Of a stretch of DNA of 64,000 bases, positions 1 to 9,556 are shown piece by piece. The stretch lies in NCBI RefSeq assembly GCF_027497995.1, contig NZ_JAODBT010000001.1, forward strand, positions 744,001 through 808,000, given 5' to 3'. The notes under the pieces are model-generated. The model did no database searches. It had not been told where the DNA came from and saw nothing but the letters and a program-made list of their open reading frames with translations. Position 1 is the first letter of the stretch. Every line of letters begins with the position of its first letter. The DNA is from Stenotrophomonas sp. Iso1 (GTDB lineage: Bacteria > Pseudomonadota > Gammaproteobacteria > Xanthomonadales > Xanthomonadaceae). The translations under genes and the position numbers were made by a program.

Positions 1-740
1 GTCTGGCCGACCTGCATGTCGCTGGGCACATAGCCGGCGTCGACTGCAGCTCGTGAGGCACCGACGCCGGCACCGAGTTTGTCGGCCAGCTGGTAGATCA
101 CCTTGAAGTTCTCTTCCGAGCCGACGCCGCGGCCACCGGATACAACGCGCTTGGCGCTCTGCAGGTCTGGGCGGTCGCTCTTGCCGGCGGCCAGGCCGAT
201 AAAACGGGTGTGCGAAGGCAGGGCGGCGTCGACATTGATGGCTTCGACCGGAGCGCTGTTACCCTTGGCCGCTTCCTGCCACGAGGCGGCACGGACAGTG
301 GCTACGACTACCTGATCTGCCGGTACTTCGACGGTGATGATGGCGTTGCCGGCGTAGATCGGACGCTTGAAGGTATGCGGGCCTTCTACGGCCATCAGAT
401 CGGAAACCTGGTTGACGCCCAGCAGCGCGGCCACGGCGGGCATCAGATCCTTGCCGGTGGTGGTCGAGGGGCCGAACACGTGGCTGTAGCCAGCGGCGGC
501 CTTGGCGATCTGCGGTGCCTGCACCTGGCCCAGTGCATGCTCGTTGGCCGGGTTGGCAATGGTCAGCACCTTGCTGACGCCAGCGATCTGCGCGGCTTCA
601 GCGGCGATGGCGGCCGGGTTGGCGGCCAGCACCAGTACATCAATGTCGCCGCCCACGGCGGTGGCAGCCGAAACGGTCTTGGCAACGGCGCTGTTGAGCT
701 TGCCGTCCAGATGTTCGGCGATGACGAGAATCTTGGCCAT
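1..740 (-). CDS. etfA: Electron transfer flavoprotein alpha subunit (C-terminus cut by window edge)
   Basis: Alpha subunit of the electron transfer flavoprotein. It binds FAD and passes electrons from acyl-CoA and other flavin dehydrogenases to ETF-ubiquinone oxidoreductase. I translated it from the minus strand: it starts MAKILVIAEH, and about 246 codons are visible before the left edge. The family is about 315 residues, so roughly the last 70 are missing. The stretch VVSGGRGVGSEENF and the following LGAGVGASRAAVDAGY are the characteristic start of the FAD-binding domain. Its ATG overlaps the TAA of etfB by one base (TAATG), which implies translational coupling. The identification is secure; only the C-terminus is unseen. 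Confidence 0.95.
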   Translation of the reverse strand, partial: MAKILVIAEHLDGKLNSAVAKTVSAATAVGGDIDVLVLAANPAAIAAEAAQIAGVSKVLTIANPANEHALGQVQAPQIAKAAAGYSHVFGPSTTTGKDLMPAVAALLGVNQVSDLMAVEGPHTFKRPIYAGNAIITVEVPADQVVVATVRAASWQEAAKGNSAPVEAINVDAALPSHTRFIGLAAGKSDRPDLQSAKRVVSGGRGVGSEENFKVIYQLADKLGAGVGASRAAVDAGYVPSDMQVGQ

Positions 741-1486
741 TACAGCAACCCCTTCTGCTTGAGTGCAGCCACCAGCTCGGCGGCATCTTTCACCATCACG
801 CCCTTGCTGCGCTTGGCCGGAGCGGCGTAGTGGGTGGTCTTGAACGTATCAGCGGCATCAACGCCCAAGTCAGCAAGCTGCAGTGTTTCCAGCGGCTTGG
901 CCTTGGCTTTCATGATGTCCGGCAGCTTGATGAAGCGCGGCTCATTAAGGCGCAGATCGGTGGTGATGACGGCCGGCAGATCGACTTCCAGCGTTTCCAG
1001 GCCGGCGTCTACTTCGCGGGTGACCGTGGCCTTGCCGTCGGCGATTTCCACCTTGGATGCGAAGGTGGCCTGCGGGCGGGCCCAGAGCGTGGCCAGCATC
1101 TGGCCGGTCTGGTTGGCGTCGTCGTCGATAGCCTGCTTGCCGAGGATCACCAGGTCTGGCTGTTCCTTTTCCACCAGTTTGAGCAGGGTGCGGGCAGCGG
1201 TCAGCGGCTGGATGGCCTGATCGGTGACCACATGGATAGCGCGGTTGGCGCCCATGGCCAGGCCGTTGCGCAGATGCGCCTGGGCGTCGGCCGGCGCAAT
1301 CGTGGCAACCACGACCTCGGTGGCGATGCCCTTGTCGCGCAGGCGAAGGGCTTCTTCCAATGCAATTTCATCGAACGGGTTGGGCGAGAGCTTGACGCCA
1401 TCGGTGACCACGCCGGAACCATCCGGCTTGACCTGAATGCGGACGTTGTAGTCCACCACGCGCTTGTACGCGACGAGGATTTTCAT
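740..1486 (-). CDS. etfB: Electron transfer flavoprotein beta subunit
   Basis: Beta subunit of the soluble ETF heterodimer; it binds AMP and docks the alpha subunit. The protein is 248 residues, the normal family length. It starts MKILVAYKRVVDYNVRI at 1486; a longer in-frame reading to 1648 adds residues unlike any EtfB and is not used. The AMP-loop region GKQAIDDDANQTGQM lies at residues 117-131, and the beta-subunit signature around PAVITTDLRLNEPR at 171-184. First gene of an etfB-etfA operon, transcribed away from rfbB across a 245-base gap that must hold promoters for both directions. Confidence 0.96.
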   Translation of the reverse strand: MKILVAYKRVVDYNVRIQVKPDGSGVVTDGVKLSPNPFDEIALEEALRLRDKGIATEVVVATIAPADAQAHLRNGLAMGANRAIHVVTDQAIQPLTAARTLLKLVEKEQPDLVILGKQAIDDDANQTGQMLATLWARPQATFASKVEIADGKATVTREVDAGLETLEVDLPAVITTDLRLNEPRFIKLPDIMKAKAKPLETLQLADLGVDAADTFKTTHYAAPAKRSKGVMVKDAAELVAALKQKGLL

Positions 1487-1731
1487 GTGCTGCAGGGTCC
1501 TTCGATTGCTGAGGGGGCCGACGCAAGCCGGGGATTGATGTTTGTTCGCGATTCTAGCTGGCTTGATGGTTCCATGCGAATGCGTATGGTGATGTTGCGG
1601 CGCGCCATTTGTCCGGACATATTTCCGGAAGTGCTCATGGGTTGTCAACGGAGCACCTGGCTGGAAGTGCTCGCGTTATATCCTTATGGGAACAGTTCGC
1701 TGCATGTAACGACAGCGAGGAGAATCATCGC

Positions 1732-2787
1732 GTGACTACCTGGCTTGTGACCGGCGGTGCCGGTTTTATCGGCGGCAATTTTGTCTTGGAAGCGGTAAGC
1801 AAGGGCATCCGTATCGTCAATCTGGATGCGCTAACCTACGCCGGCAACCTGAAGACGTTGGCGAGCCTGGACGGTAATCCGGACCATGTGTTCGTGCAGG
1901 GAGACATCGGGGACCGTGAGCTTGTCTCCCGTTTGTTGTCCGAGCATCAGCCCGATGCGGTGCTGAATTTCGCTGCCGAAAGTCATGTTGATCGCTCAAT
2001 CGATAGCCCGGCTGCCTTTATCCAGACCAATGTGGTCGGTACTCTGGGGCTGCTGGAAGCGGTCCGCGATTACTGGAAGGCGTTGCCTGCTGATAGAGCG
2101 CAGGCATTCCGTTTCCTGCATGTGTCCACCGACGAGGTGTACGGCACGCTGAGCGAAACCGGCAAGTTCACTGAAACCACGCCGTATGCACCGAACTCGC
2201 CTTACTCAGCTTCCAAGGCGGCTTCGGATCATTTGGTTCGCGCGTTCCATCACACCTATGGCCTGCCGGTTCTGACCACCAATTGCTCCAACAATTACGG
2301 TCCGTATCACTTCCCGGAGAAGCTTGTTCCTTTGGTAATTGCCAAGGCGTTGGCCGGCGAACCGCTGCCGGTCTATGGCGACGGCAAGCAGGTGCGTGAT
2401 TGGCTGTTCGTTACCGACCATTGCGAAGCAATTCGTACTGTTCTGGCCAAGGGCCGTGTAGGTGAGACCTACAATGTCGGTGGCAATTCCGAAAAGCAGA
2501 ACATTGAAGTGGTGCAGGCGATCTGTGCGTTGCTTGATGCACGTCGTCCGCGCGACGACGGGCAGCCGCGTAGCAGCCAGATCACCTATGTTGCGGATCG
2601 TCCTGGCCATGACCGCCGCTATGCGATCGACGCTTCCAAGCTCAAGAACGAGTTGGGCTGGGAACCGAAGTACACGTTCGAACAGGGCATCGCGTTCACG
2701 GTTGACTGGTACCTGGATAATCAGGAATGGGTCAACGGAGTACTTGATGGCAGCTATCGTTTGCAGCGCATCGGTACTGCGGCTTGA
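1732..2787 (+). CDS. rfbB: dTDP-glucose 4,6-dehydratase
   Basis: Second enzyme of dTDP-L-rhamnose synthesis: it converts dTDP-glucose to dTDP-4-keto-6-deoxyglucose in the cytoplasm. The protein is 351 residues. I chose the GTG at 1732 because GAGGAG lies at 1717-1722, nine bases upstream, and because the Rossmann motif TGGAGFIG then falls at residues 7-14 as in other extended SDR enzymes. The catalytic T133-D134-E135 triplet sits in STDEVYG, and Y158/K162 in YSASK. Upstream in-frame codons back to 1609 look like leader sequence. First gene of rfbBACD (also called rmlBACD), supplying rhamnose for LPS and surface polysaccharide. Confidence 0.96.
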   Translation: MTTWLVTGGAGFIGGNFVLEAVSKGIRIVNLDALTYAGNLKTLASLDGNPDHVFVQGDIGDRELVSRLLSEHQPDAVLNFAAESHVDRSIDSPAAFIQTNVVGTLGLLEAVRDYWKALPADRAQAFRFLHVSTDEVYGTLSETGKFTETTPYAPNSPYSASKAASDHLVRAFHHTYGLPVLTTNCSNNYGPYHFPEKLVPLVIAKALAGEPLPVYGDGKQVRDWLFVTDHCEAIRTVLAKGRVGETYNVGGNSEKQNIEVVQAICALLDARRPRDDGQPRSSQITYVADRPGHDRRYAIDASKLKNELGWEPKYTFEQGIAFTVDWYLDNQEWVNGVLDGSYRLQRIGTAA

Positions 2788-2844
2788 TGCGACACCACCG
2801 TAAGAGCCTATGCACTTGTGCGTAGACCTTCCAAGGGAAAACCC

Positions 2845-3732
2845 ATGACGCAACGTAAAGGCATCATCCTCGCCGGCGGCTCTGGCACGCGCCTGTACCC
2901 GATCACCAATGGGGTCAGTAAGCAGCTGCTGCCGGTCTACGATAAGCCGATGATCTATTACCCACTCAGTGTGCTGATGATGGCGGGTATCCGTGAAGTG
3001 TTGATCATCAACACGGCGCATGAGCAGGCGTTGTTCCAGCAACTGCTGGGCGATGGCTCGCAGTGGGGCATGAACATTGAATACGCCGTGCAGCCGAGCC
3101 CAGATGGCTTGGCGCAGGCGTACTTGATCGGTCGTGACTTCGTTGGCGGCAAGCCGAGTTGCCTGGTGCTGGGCGACAATATTTTCCATGGGCATGGTCT
3201 GCGTGAAGTGCTCAAACGCGCTGATACCCAGCAGCAGGGTGCAACCGTGTTCGGCTACTGGGTCAATGACCCCGAACGCTATGGCGTGGCTGAGTTCGAC
3301 AAGGATGGGAAGGTTGTCGGTCTGGTCGAGAAGCCGGAGAAGCCGCGCTCCAACTATGTGGTGACCGGTTTATATTTCTATGACGGCAACGCCAGCGACT
3401 ATGCGGCTGCGCTTAAGCCCTCGCCACGTGGTGAGTTGGAAATCACGGATCTCAATCAGCGCTATCTGGATGAAGGTTCACTCCAGCTTGAGGCGCTGGG
3501 TCGTGGTTTTGCTTGGCTGGATACCGGCACGCATCAGTCGCTGCTGGAAGCCTCCAATTTCATTGAGACCATCCAGACCCGGCAGGGCCTCCAAGTCTGC
3601 TGTCCGGAGGAAATTGCCTATGGTCAGGGATGGATCGACAGCGAACAGGTGCTGGCATTGGCTGCTCCCTTGTCCAAGAACGGCTATGGCCAGTACCTGC
3701 AGAAGCTTGTTGAACGAGGAATTGTTCCGTGA
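2845..3732 (+). CDS. rfbA: Glucose-1-phosphate thymidylyltransferase
   Basis: First enzyme of the dTDP-rhamnose pathway: glucose-1-phosphate plus dTTP gives dTDP-glucose. The protein is 295 residues. The start at 2845 has AAGGGA at 2833-2838. The nucleotidyltransferase signature GGSGTRLYP is at residues 11-19 with the conserved K26. Further family marks are [24 protein letters not shown] and [13 protein letters not shown]. It follows rfbB by 57 bases, and its TGA overlaps the next GTG. Products of this family are usually feedback-inhibited by dTDP-rhamnose (family knowledge). Confidence 0.96.
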   Translation: MTQRKGIILAGGSGTRLYPITNGVSKQLLPVYDKPMIYYPLSVLMMAGIREVLIINTAHEQALFQQLLGDGSQWGMNIEYAVQPSPDGLAQAYLIGRDFVGGKPSCLVLGDNIFHGHGLREVLKRADTQQQGATVFGYWVNDPERYGVAEFDKDGKVVGLVEKPEKPRSNYVVTGLYFYDGNASDYAAALKPSPRGELEITDLNQRYLDEGSLQLEALGRGFAWLDTGTHQSLLEASNFIETIQTRQGLQVCCPEEIAYGQGWIDSEQVLALAAPLSKNGYGQYLQKLVERGIVP

Positions 3733-4286
3733 AAGTAATTGAAACTGCGATGCCCGGTTGCGTGGTCATCGAACCCGCAGTCTTCGGTGACGAGCGTGGC
3801 TTCTTCTTCGAAACTTGGAATGCCGAGCGCTTCAAGGCGCTGGGCCTGCCCGACACGTTTGTGCAGAGCAATATTTCCGCTTCAAGCAAAGGCGTGCTGC
3901 GTGGCCTGCATTACCAGTGGCCGCGTCCGCAGGGCAAGCTGGTCAGCGTGTTGGAAGGTGAGGTGTATGACGTTGCGGTGGATATCCGTCGCGGCTCACC
4001 GACCTTTGGTCGCTGGGAAGCGGTTGTGCTGAGCGCAGAGAACAAGCGCCAGTTCTGGATTCCGGAAGGCTTCGCGCATGGATTTGTGGTTCTCTCTGAG
4101 CGAGCACTTTTCAACTATCTATGTACGGACGTGTATGTAAAGGAAGCTGATGCCAGCATCCGCTGGAACGACGCCAACATCGCCGTGGATTGGCCGATCA
4201 GTGGCCCGACCTTGTCGGCCAAGGACGAAAACGCACCCTTCCTGAAGGACATCGACGAAGACCGCTTGCCGGTCTACATGCCGTGA
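3729..4286 (+). CDS. rfbC: dTDP-4-dehydrorhamnose 3,5-epimerase
   Basis: Third pathway enzyme: a cupin-fold double epimerase acting on dTDP-4-keto-6-deoxyglucose. The protein is 185 residues, matching the family. It begins with GTG at 3729 inside the rfbA stop (GTGA, four-base overlap). Conserved blocks seen are [10 protein letters not shown] (21-30), QSNIS (46-50) and LRGLHYQ (57-63), where H61 is the catalytic histidine, then [11 protein letters not shown]. It shares a second GTGA junction with rfbD, so three consecutive genes are translationally coupled. Confidence 0.96.
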   Translation: MKVIETAMPGCVVIEPAVFGDERGFFFETWNAERFKALGLPDTFVQSNISASSKGVLRGLHYQWPRPQGKLVSVLEGEVYDVAVDIRRGSPTFGRWEAVVLSAENKRQFWIPEGFAHGFVVLSERALFNYLCTDVYVKEADASIRWNDANIAVDWPISGPTLSAKDENAPFLKDIDEDRLPVYMP

Positions 4287-5188
4287 CCATTCTTGTTTTT
4301 GGTGGGAATGGTCAGGTCGGCCAGGAACTGCTGCGCGCGCTGGCGCCGATGGGCAATGTAGTGGCAACGACACGCAGCGGTAAGCTGCCCGATGCCAGCG
4401 CCTGCGAAGTCGCCGATTTCGGCCAACCCGAAAGCCTGCCTGCATTGCTGGATCGCCTGTGCCCTTCTGTGGTCGTCAATGCGGCGGCTTACACTGCTGT
4501 GGATCGTGCGGAGCAGGAGCCGGAGGCCGCGTTCCTGGCCAACGCGCAGGCGCCGGGGGTGATCGCGCGCTGGTGCGCTGCGCATGACGTGCCGATGGTG
4601 CATTACTCCACTGACTACGTGTTTAACGGCGAAAGCACTGCGCCCTATCGCGAAGAGGAGGCCACCGCGCCGTTGGGCGTGTACGGCACCAGCAAGCGTG
4701 ATGGTGAAGAAGCGGTGCGTGCTGCTGGCGGGCGTCATCTGATTTTCCGTACTGCGTGGGTTTACGCCTCGCACGGTGCCAACTTCCTGCGCACGATGCT
4801 GCGCGTGGGTGCCGAGCGCGATGGGCTGCGCGTGGTGGCCGATCAGCTCGGTACGCCAACACCGGCTGCACTGATTGCGGACGTCACCGCGCAGGCCTTG
4901 CAGCACCCGGGCAAGTTCTCTGGGACGTGGCACCTGACGGCTTCCGGGCAGACCAGTTGGCACGGTTTTGCAGAGGCGATCTTCAGCGAGGCAAGGCGTG
5001 CGGGATTGCTTGTGAAAACGCCCACGGTGCAAGCGATCAGCAGTGCCGAGTATCCGACGCCGGCCAAGCGTCCATCGTGGTCGGTGCTGGACAACCGCAA
5101 GCTGCAGCAGGATTTCGAAATTGTGCTGCCGCCATGGGAACAGGGTCTGCATCGTGTCATCGGCGAATTGGCTTCTGCCAAAACGTAA
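4283..5188 (+). CDS. rfbD: dTDP-4-dehydrorhamnose reductase
   Basis: Last enzyme of dTDP-L-rhamnose synthesis: NAD(P)H-dependent reduction of the 4-keto group. The protein is 301 residues. The GTG at 4283 overlaps the rfbC stop by four bases (GTGA); the resulting N-terminus [16 protein letters not shown] is the expected Rossmann start. The reductase motif STDYVFNG carries T110, D111 and Y112, and the catalytic pair Y134/K138 lies in YGTSK. Earlier in-frame codons (from 4190) overlap rfbC and are rejected. The gene ends 10 bases before a strong bidirectional terminator. Confidence 0.96.
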   Translation: MTILVFGGNGQVGQELLRALAPMGNVVATTRSGKLPDASACEVADFGQPESLPALLDRLCPSVVVNAAAYTAVDRAEQEPEAAFLANAQAPGVIARWCAAHDVPMVHYSTDYVFNGESTAPYREEEATAPLGVYGTSKRDGEEAVRAAGGRHLIFRTAWVYASHGANFLRTMLRVGAERDGLRVVADQLGTPTPAALIADVTAQALQHPGKFSGTWHLTASGQTSWHGFAEAIFSEARRAGLLVKTPTVQAISSAEYPTPAKRPSWSVLDNRKLQQDFEIVLPPWEQGLHRVIGELASAKT

Positions 5189-5198
5189 GCGGACAAAG

Positions 5199-5226
5199 AA
5201 AAACCCCGGGCATGCCCGGGGTTTTT
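5199..5226. terminator. Bidirectional intrinsic terminator between rfbD and xanB
   Basis: A perfect palindrome CCCCGGGCATGCCCGGGG at 5204-5221 is flanked by A5 on the left and T5 on the right. It therefore reads as a hairpin followed by a U-run on both strands. It separates the convergent rfbBACD and xanA-xanB transcripts. Confidence 0.92.
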
Positions 5227-5247
5227 CATGGAGACGAAGGTGCAGGC

Positions 5248-6651
5248 TCACGCGCGCCCGTAAGTGTCCTCAAAACGCACGATATCGTCTTCGCCCAGAT
5301 AGCTGCCGGACTGCACTTCGATCAGCTCCAGAGGCAGCTTGCCCGGATTGCGCAGGCGGTGAGTGACGCCTAGCGGAATGTAGGTGCTCTGGTTCTCGGC
5401 AAGCAGCAGCACTTCACTGCCGCGAGTGACTTCCGCGGTGCCGCTGACTACGATCCAATGCTCGGCGCGGTGATGATGCATCTGCAGGCTCAGCGTGCCG
5501 CCGGGTTTGACGGTGATGCGCTTGACCTGGAAACGCTCGCCATGATCGATGGAGTCATACGCGCCCCATGGCCGGTAGACCTTGCGGTGCCAGGTCGCCT
5601 CGCTGCGGCCATCGGCCTTCAGGCGTGCCACCACGTCCTTTACTTCCTGCATGCGGTCGGACTTTCCGACCAGCACCGCATCATCGGTCTCAACAACGAT
5701 GACGTCTTCCAGCCCGACCATCGCGATCAAACGTTCGCCGTAAGCGAAGGTGTTGCGGCAGTCGATGGCGATGACATCACCGCTGTGCGCATTGCCGTCA
5801 GCATCCTGTTCGGATACATCACGCAGTGCCGTCCATGAGCCGACATCGCTCCAGCCTGCATCCAGCGGGACTACGGCGGCATCGCTGGTCTTTTCCATCA
5901 CCGCGTAGTCAATGGAGTCGGACGGGCTGGCCGCGAATGCATCGGCATCCAGGCGGATGAAGTCGCTGTCGCGACGTGCCTTGTCCCACGACGCGCGGCA
6001 GGCCGCGAGAATCTGCGGCTGCAGGCGTTCGAGTTCTTCGAGGTAGCGCGATGCACGGAACAGGAACATGCCGCTGTTCCAGTAATACTCGCCTGAAGCG
6101 ACATAGGCCTCGGCGGTAGCGAGGTCGGGCTTCTCGACGAAGCGCTCGATGGCACGCGCACCTTCACCTGCGGCGGCTTTGATGTAGCCGTAGCCGGTTT
6201 CAGGTGCCGTCGGTTGGATGCCAAAAGTGACCAGCTTGCCTTGTTCGGCAACCGCGGCAGCCTGGATGATGGCCTGATGGAAGTGCTCGACATTGCGGAT
6301 CAAATGATCCGACGGCAACACCAGCAGCAACGGATCATCGCCATTGCGGCGCGCTTCCAGCGCTGCCGCAGCAATGGCCGGGGCGGTGTTACGGCCGATC
6401 GGTTCCAGCAGGATCGCCGAGGGTGTCGTGCCAACTTGCTGCAGTTGCTCGGCGGCAACAAAGCGGTGTGCCTCGTTGGCGACCACGATCGGCGGCAGCG
6501 CTGCCACGTTGGCCACACGCAGCCAAGTGGACTGCAACATGCTGTGCGTTCCAGACAGCTGCAGGAATTGTTTGGGATAGGCTTCGCGCGACAGCGGCCA
6601 CAGCCGCGTGCCGGAGCCACCAGACAGGATGACGGGCAGGATCTGGCTCAT
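5248..6651 (-). CDS. xanB: Mannose-1-phosphate guanylyltransferase / mannose-6-phosphate isomerase
   Basis: Bifunctional type II phosphomannose isomerase/GDP-mannose pyrophosphorylase. It supplies GDP-mannose for exopolysaccharide and LPS. The protein is 467 residues. The start [19 protein letters not shown] at 6651 places the pyrophosphorylase signature at residues 11-28 ([18 protein letters not shown]), and 44 upstream in-frame codons are dropped. The C-terminal isomerase cupin shows [10 protein letters not shown] at 390-399. It lies eight bases downstream of xanA on the same strand, matching the xanAB pair of Xanthomonas. I infer co-transcription with xanA. Confidence 0.95.
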   Translation of the reverse strand: MSQILPVILSGGSGTRLWPLSREAYPKQFLQLSGTHSMLQSTWLRVANVAALPPIVVANEAHRFVAAEQLQQVGTTPSAILLEPIGRNTAPAIAAAALEARRNGDDPLLLVLPSDHLIRNVEHFHQAIIQAAAVAEQGKLVTFGIQPTAPETGYGYIKAAAGEGARAIERFVEKPDLATAEAYVASGEYYWNSGMFLFRASRYLEELERLQPQILAACRASWDKARRDSDFIRLDADAFAASPSDSIDYAVMEKTSDAAVVPLDAGWSDVGSWTALRDVSEQDADGNAHSGDVIAIDCRNTFAYGERLIAMVGLEDVIVVETDDAVLVGKSDRMQEVKDVVARLKADGRSEATWHRKVYRPWGAYDSIDHGERFQVKRITVKPGGTLSLQMHHHRAEHWIVVSGTAEVTRGSEVLLLAENQSTYIPLGVTHRLRNPGKLPLELIEVQSGSYLGEDDIVRFEDTYGRA

Positions 6652-6659
6652 GGCATTCC

Positions 6660-8006
6660 TCAGGCGGTGATCAGTTCGGAAATTTCGCGAGTACGCTCGG
6701 CCAGCAGTGCGGCATCGCCTCGTGTTTCCACATTCAATCGCAGCAGCGGCTCGGTGTTGGAACTGCGCAGGTTGAAGCGCCACTGGTCGAACTCGGCGCT
6801 GACGCCGTCGGTGTGGTCCAAGGCGGGCGACTGCTCGGCAAAATGCGCCATGACGCGCGCCACGGCGGCCTTGGCATCGCTGACCTTGAAGTTGATTTCA
6901 CCGCTGCAGGGGAAGCGCGCGATGCGGTCTTCGACCAACTCGGCCAGCGAGTTACCGCTGGTGGAGACCAGCGCAGCGATCAGCAACCACGGAATCATGC
7001 CCGAGTCGGCATAGGCGAACTCGCGGAAGTAGTGATGCGCGCTCATCTCGCCGCCATACACGGCATTCTCGGCGCGCATCTTCTCCTTGATGAAGGCGTG
7101 GCCGCTCTTGCACAGCACCGGCACGCCACCGGCGGCCTCCACCATCTCCACGGTGTTCCAGGTCAGGCGCGGATCGTGGACGATTTTCCCGCCCGGATTA
7201 CGCGACAGGATGGCCTTGGCCAGCAGGCCGACCAGGTAATAACCTTCGATGAACCGGCCGTCGTGGTCGAAGAAGAAACAACGGTCGAAATCGCCGTCCC
7301 ACGCGATACCGAAATCCGCGCCATGCTCGCGTACCGCATTGGCGGTAGCGGCGCGATTTTCCGGCAGCAGCGGGTTGGGAATGCCATTCGGGAAGCTGCC
7401 ATCGGGTTCATGGCAGATGCGCACGAACTCGAACGGAAGGTGCGGGGCCAGCAGGTCAATGATGGAGCCTGCGCCACCGTTGCCGGCGTTGACCACCAGC
7501 TTCAGTGGCTTCAGCGCGGAGGCGTCCACATAGCTCAGCAGATGCTGGATGTAGGCGCTCTTGTCATGCTCGGCAACCTGGCCGGCGCGGGGCGGCAGTG
7601 GCGCGCTGTCATCGGCGGCAACCGCGTCGGAAATGGCGAATAGACCGGTGTCCGAACTGATCGGCTTGGCCTGCTCACGCACCAGCTTCATGCCGTTGTA
7701 GTCCATCGGATTGTGGCTGGCAGTGACCATCACACCGCCGGCCGCCTGCAGATGGCCGGTCTGGAAATAGACTTCTTCAGTGCCGCACAGGCCGATATCG
7801 ATGACGTCGCGGCCTTCGCCGCGTAGGCCATCGGCCAATGCATCCTGCAGGCCTGGGCTGGTCAGGCGCACATCGTGCCCCAGCACCACAGGGCCGGTGT
7901 CGAGCTGCGCCGCAAGCGCTTTGCCAATCTTGCGGGCCATGTCTTCGTTGAGTTCGCCGGGCACGCGGCCGCGGATGTCATAAGCCTTGAAGGCGGGAAG
8001 GGGCAT
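6660..8006 (-). CDS. xanA: Phosphomannomutase / phosphoglucomutase
   Basis: Alpha-D-phosphohexomutase interconverting 6- and 1-phosphates of mannose and glucose. It feeds both xanB (GDP-mannose) and rfbA (dTDP-glucose). The protein is 448 residues from the ATG at 8006 ([18 protein letters not shown]). The active-site phosphoserine loop TASHNP is at 95-100 with S97. The metal-binding DGDFDR motif and the sugar-binding GGEMSAHH loop follow in the usual order. First gene of xanA-xanB. The divergent gap to scoA is 142 bases and carries a 14-bp palindrome. Confidence 0.95.
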   Translation of the reverse strand: MPLPAFKAYDIRGRVPGELNEDMARKIGKALAAQLDTGPVVLGHDVRLTSPGLQDALADGLRGEGRDVIDIGLCGTEEVYFQTGHLQAAGGVMVTASHNPMDYNGMKLVREQAKPISSDTGLFAISDAVAADDSAPLPPRAGQVAEHDKSAYIQHLLSYVDASALKPLKLVVNAGNGGAGSIIDLLAPHLPFEFVRICHEPDGSFPNGIPNPLLPENRAATANAVREHGADFGIAWDGDFDRCFFFDHDGRFIEGYYLVGLLAKAILSRNPGGKIVHDPRLTWNTVEMVEAAGGVPVLCKSGHAFIKEKMRAENAVYGGEMSAHHYFREFAYADSGMIPWLLIAALVSTSGNSLAELVEDRIARFPCSGEINFKVSDAKAAVARVMAHFAEQSPALDHTDGVSAEFDQWRFNLRSSNTEPLLRLNVETRGDAALLAERTREISELITA

Positions 8007-8072
8007 GCAAGCGTCCTGCGGGTGAAAGATGTCTAGTTTAGTCGGCTCTGGGGCACGAAGCTGTCTATGGAC

Positions 8073-8086
8073 TGGACGAACGTCCA
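8073..8086. promoter_or_regulatory. 14-bp palindrome between xanA and scoA (possible operator)
   Basis: Perfect inverted repeat TGGACG-AA-CGTCCA in the divergent gap. A possible -10 box TAGAAT for scoA lies 25 bases further on (8111-8116). Size and symmetry fit a dimeric repressor site of the TetR or GntR type, but no regulator gene lies in this window. The role is inference. Confidence 0.4.
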
Positions 8087-8148
8087 AGGTGGCTGGCAGC
8101 AGACAATGGCTAGAATGCAGGAATCATTACTACTGTGGGCGTGAAGCG

Positions 8149-8883
8149 ATGAGCGATCTCTCAATCCCGACCGGGCAGCGCGGCAAAGTGTTTCCAAGCG
8201 CTGCGCAGGCTTTGGCTGGCATCGTGGCTGATGGCCAGACCTTGGCCGTGGGCGGTTTCGGACTGTGCGGCATCCCCGAGGCGCTGATTGCCGCGCTGCG
8301 CGACAGCGGGGTCAAGGGCCTGACCGCCATTTCCAACAACGCCGGTGTCGATGGCTTCGGCCTGGGGCAGCTGCTGGAAACCCGCCAGATCAAGAAGATG
8401 ATTTCGTCCTACGTGGGCGAGAACAAGGAGTTCGAGCGGCAGTATCTGGCCGGCGAACTGGAGTTGGAGTTCAATCCGCAGGGCACCCTGGCCGAGCGCC
8501 TGCGTGCTGGCGGCGCGGGTATTCCGGCGTTCTTTACCGCCACCGGTTACGGCACGATCGTGGCCGAAGGCAAGGAGACGCGCGAATTCGAAGGCAAGCA
8601 CTATGTGCTGGAAACCGCACTCAAGGCCGACGTGTCGCTGGTCAAGGCGTGGAAGGCGGATACCGCTGGCAATCTGTTGTTCCGCAAGACTGCGCGCAAC
8701 TTCAACCCGGCCTGCGCCATGGCCGGCAAGATCTGCGTGGTTGAAGTGGAAGAGATCGTGGCGCTGGGCGCCATCGACCCGGACCAGGTACACCTGCCGG
8801 GTATCTACGTCGATCGCATCGTATTGAACGCAACGCCGGAGAAGCGCATCGAACAGCGCACCGTGCGTCAGGAGGGGAACTGA
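8149..8883 (+). CDS. scoA: 3-oxoacid (acyl) CoA-transferase, subunit A
   Basis: Alpha subunit of a two-component family I CoA-transferase that moves CoA between succinyl-CoA (or acetyl-CoA) and a 3-oxoacid. The protein is 244 residues from the ATG at 8149. The typical N-terminal motif [13 protein letters not shown], then [16 protein letters not shown], identify the subunit. AGGAGGGG just before its TGA serves as ribosome site for scoB, which starts one base after this stop. In xanthomonads the pair sits near LPS genes and has been labelled lpsI/lpsJ. The true acyl substrate cannot be read from sequence. Confidence 0.9.
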   Translation: MSDLSIPTGQRGKVFPSAAQALAGIVADGQTLAVGGFGLCGIPEALIAALRDSGVKGLTAISNNAGVDGFGLGQLLETRQIKKMISSYVGENKEFERQYLAGELELEFNPQGTLAERLRAGGAGIPAFFTATGYGTIVAEGKETREFEGKHYVLETALKADVSLVKAWKADTAGNLLFRKTARNFNPACAMAGKICVVEVEEIVALGAIDPDQVHLPGIYVDRIVLNATPEKRIEQRTVRQEGN

Positions 8884-8884
8884 A

Positions 8885-9514
8885 ATGGCCTGGACCCGTG
8901 ACGAAATGGCTGCGCGCGCTGCCCGTGAGCTGACTGATGGCGCTTACGTGAATTTGGGTATTGGCCTGCCGACGCTGGTGGCCAACCACATCCCGGAAGG
9001 CGTGGATGTATGGCTGCAGTCCGAGAACGGCCTGCTTGGCATCGGCCCGTTCCCGACCGACAGCGACGTGGATGCCGACCTGATCAACGCCGGCAAGCAG
9101 ACTGTCACCGCACGTGCCGGTGCCAGCTATTTTGGTAGCCATGATTCGTTCGCGATGATCCGCGGTGGCCATATCAATCTGGCCATCCTGGGCGCGATGC
9201 AGGTCACCGACAAGGGCGATCTGGCCAACTGGATGGTGCCGGGCAAGATGGTCAAGGGCATGGGCGGCGCGATGGACCTGGTGGCCGGCGTGCAGCGCGT
9301 GGTGGTGCTGATGGAACACACCGCCAAGAACGGCGAGCACAAGGTGTTGCCTGAATGCACCTTGCCGCTGACCGGCGTGGGCGTGGTCGACCGCATCATC
9401 ACCGACCTGGCGGTGTTCGATGTCACAGCCGACGGATTGGTATTGGTTGAAGCCGCACCGGGCGTCAGCGATGACGACTTGAAGGAAAAGACGGGCGTGG
9501 TGTTTCGGCGCTGA
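8885..9514 (+). CDS. scoB: 3-oxoacid (acyl) CoA-transferase, subunit B
   Basis: Beta subunit carrying the catalytic residue of the CoA-transferase. The protein is 209 residues and starts at the ATG at 8885, one base after the scoA stop. The active-site motif [10 protein letters not shown] places the nucleophilic glutamate at E47, which forms the glutamyl-CoA thioester in this family. [17 protein letters not shown] upstream of it is also family-typical. Coupled to scoA, so the two subunits should be made in equal amounts. Confidence 0.92.
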   Translation: MAWTRDEMAARAARELTDGAYVNLGIGLPTLVANHIPEGVDVWLQSENGLLGIGPFPTDSDVDADLINAGKQTVTARAGASYFGSHDSFAMIRGGHINLAILGAMQVTDKGDLANWMVPGKMVKGMGGAMDLVAGVQRVVVLMEHTAKNGEHKVLPECTLPLTGVGVVDRIITDLAVFDVTADGLVLVEAAPGVSDDDLKEKTGVVFRR

Positions 9515-9556
9515 GTTGCTCGCAAGAGTCGACAGTGCTTGCGCTGTCGGTTGTCA

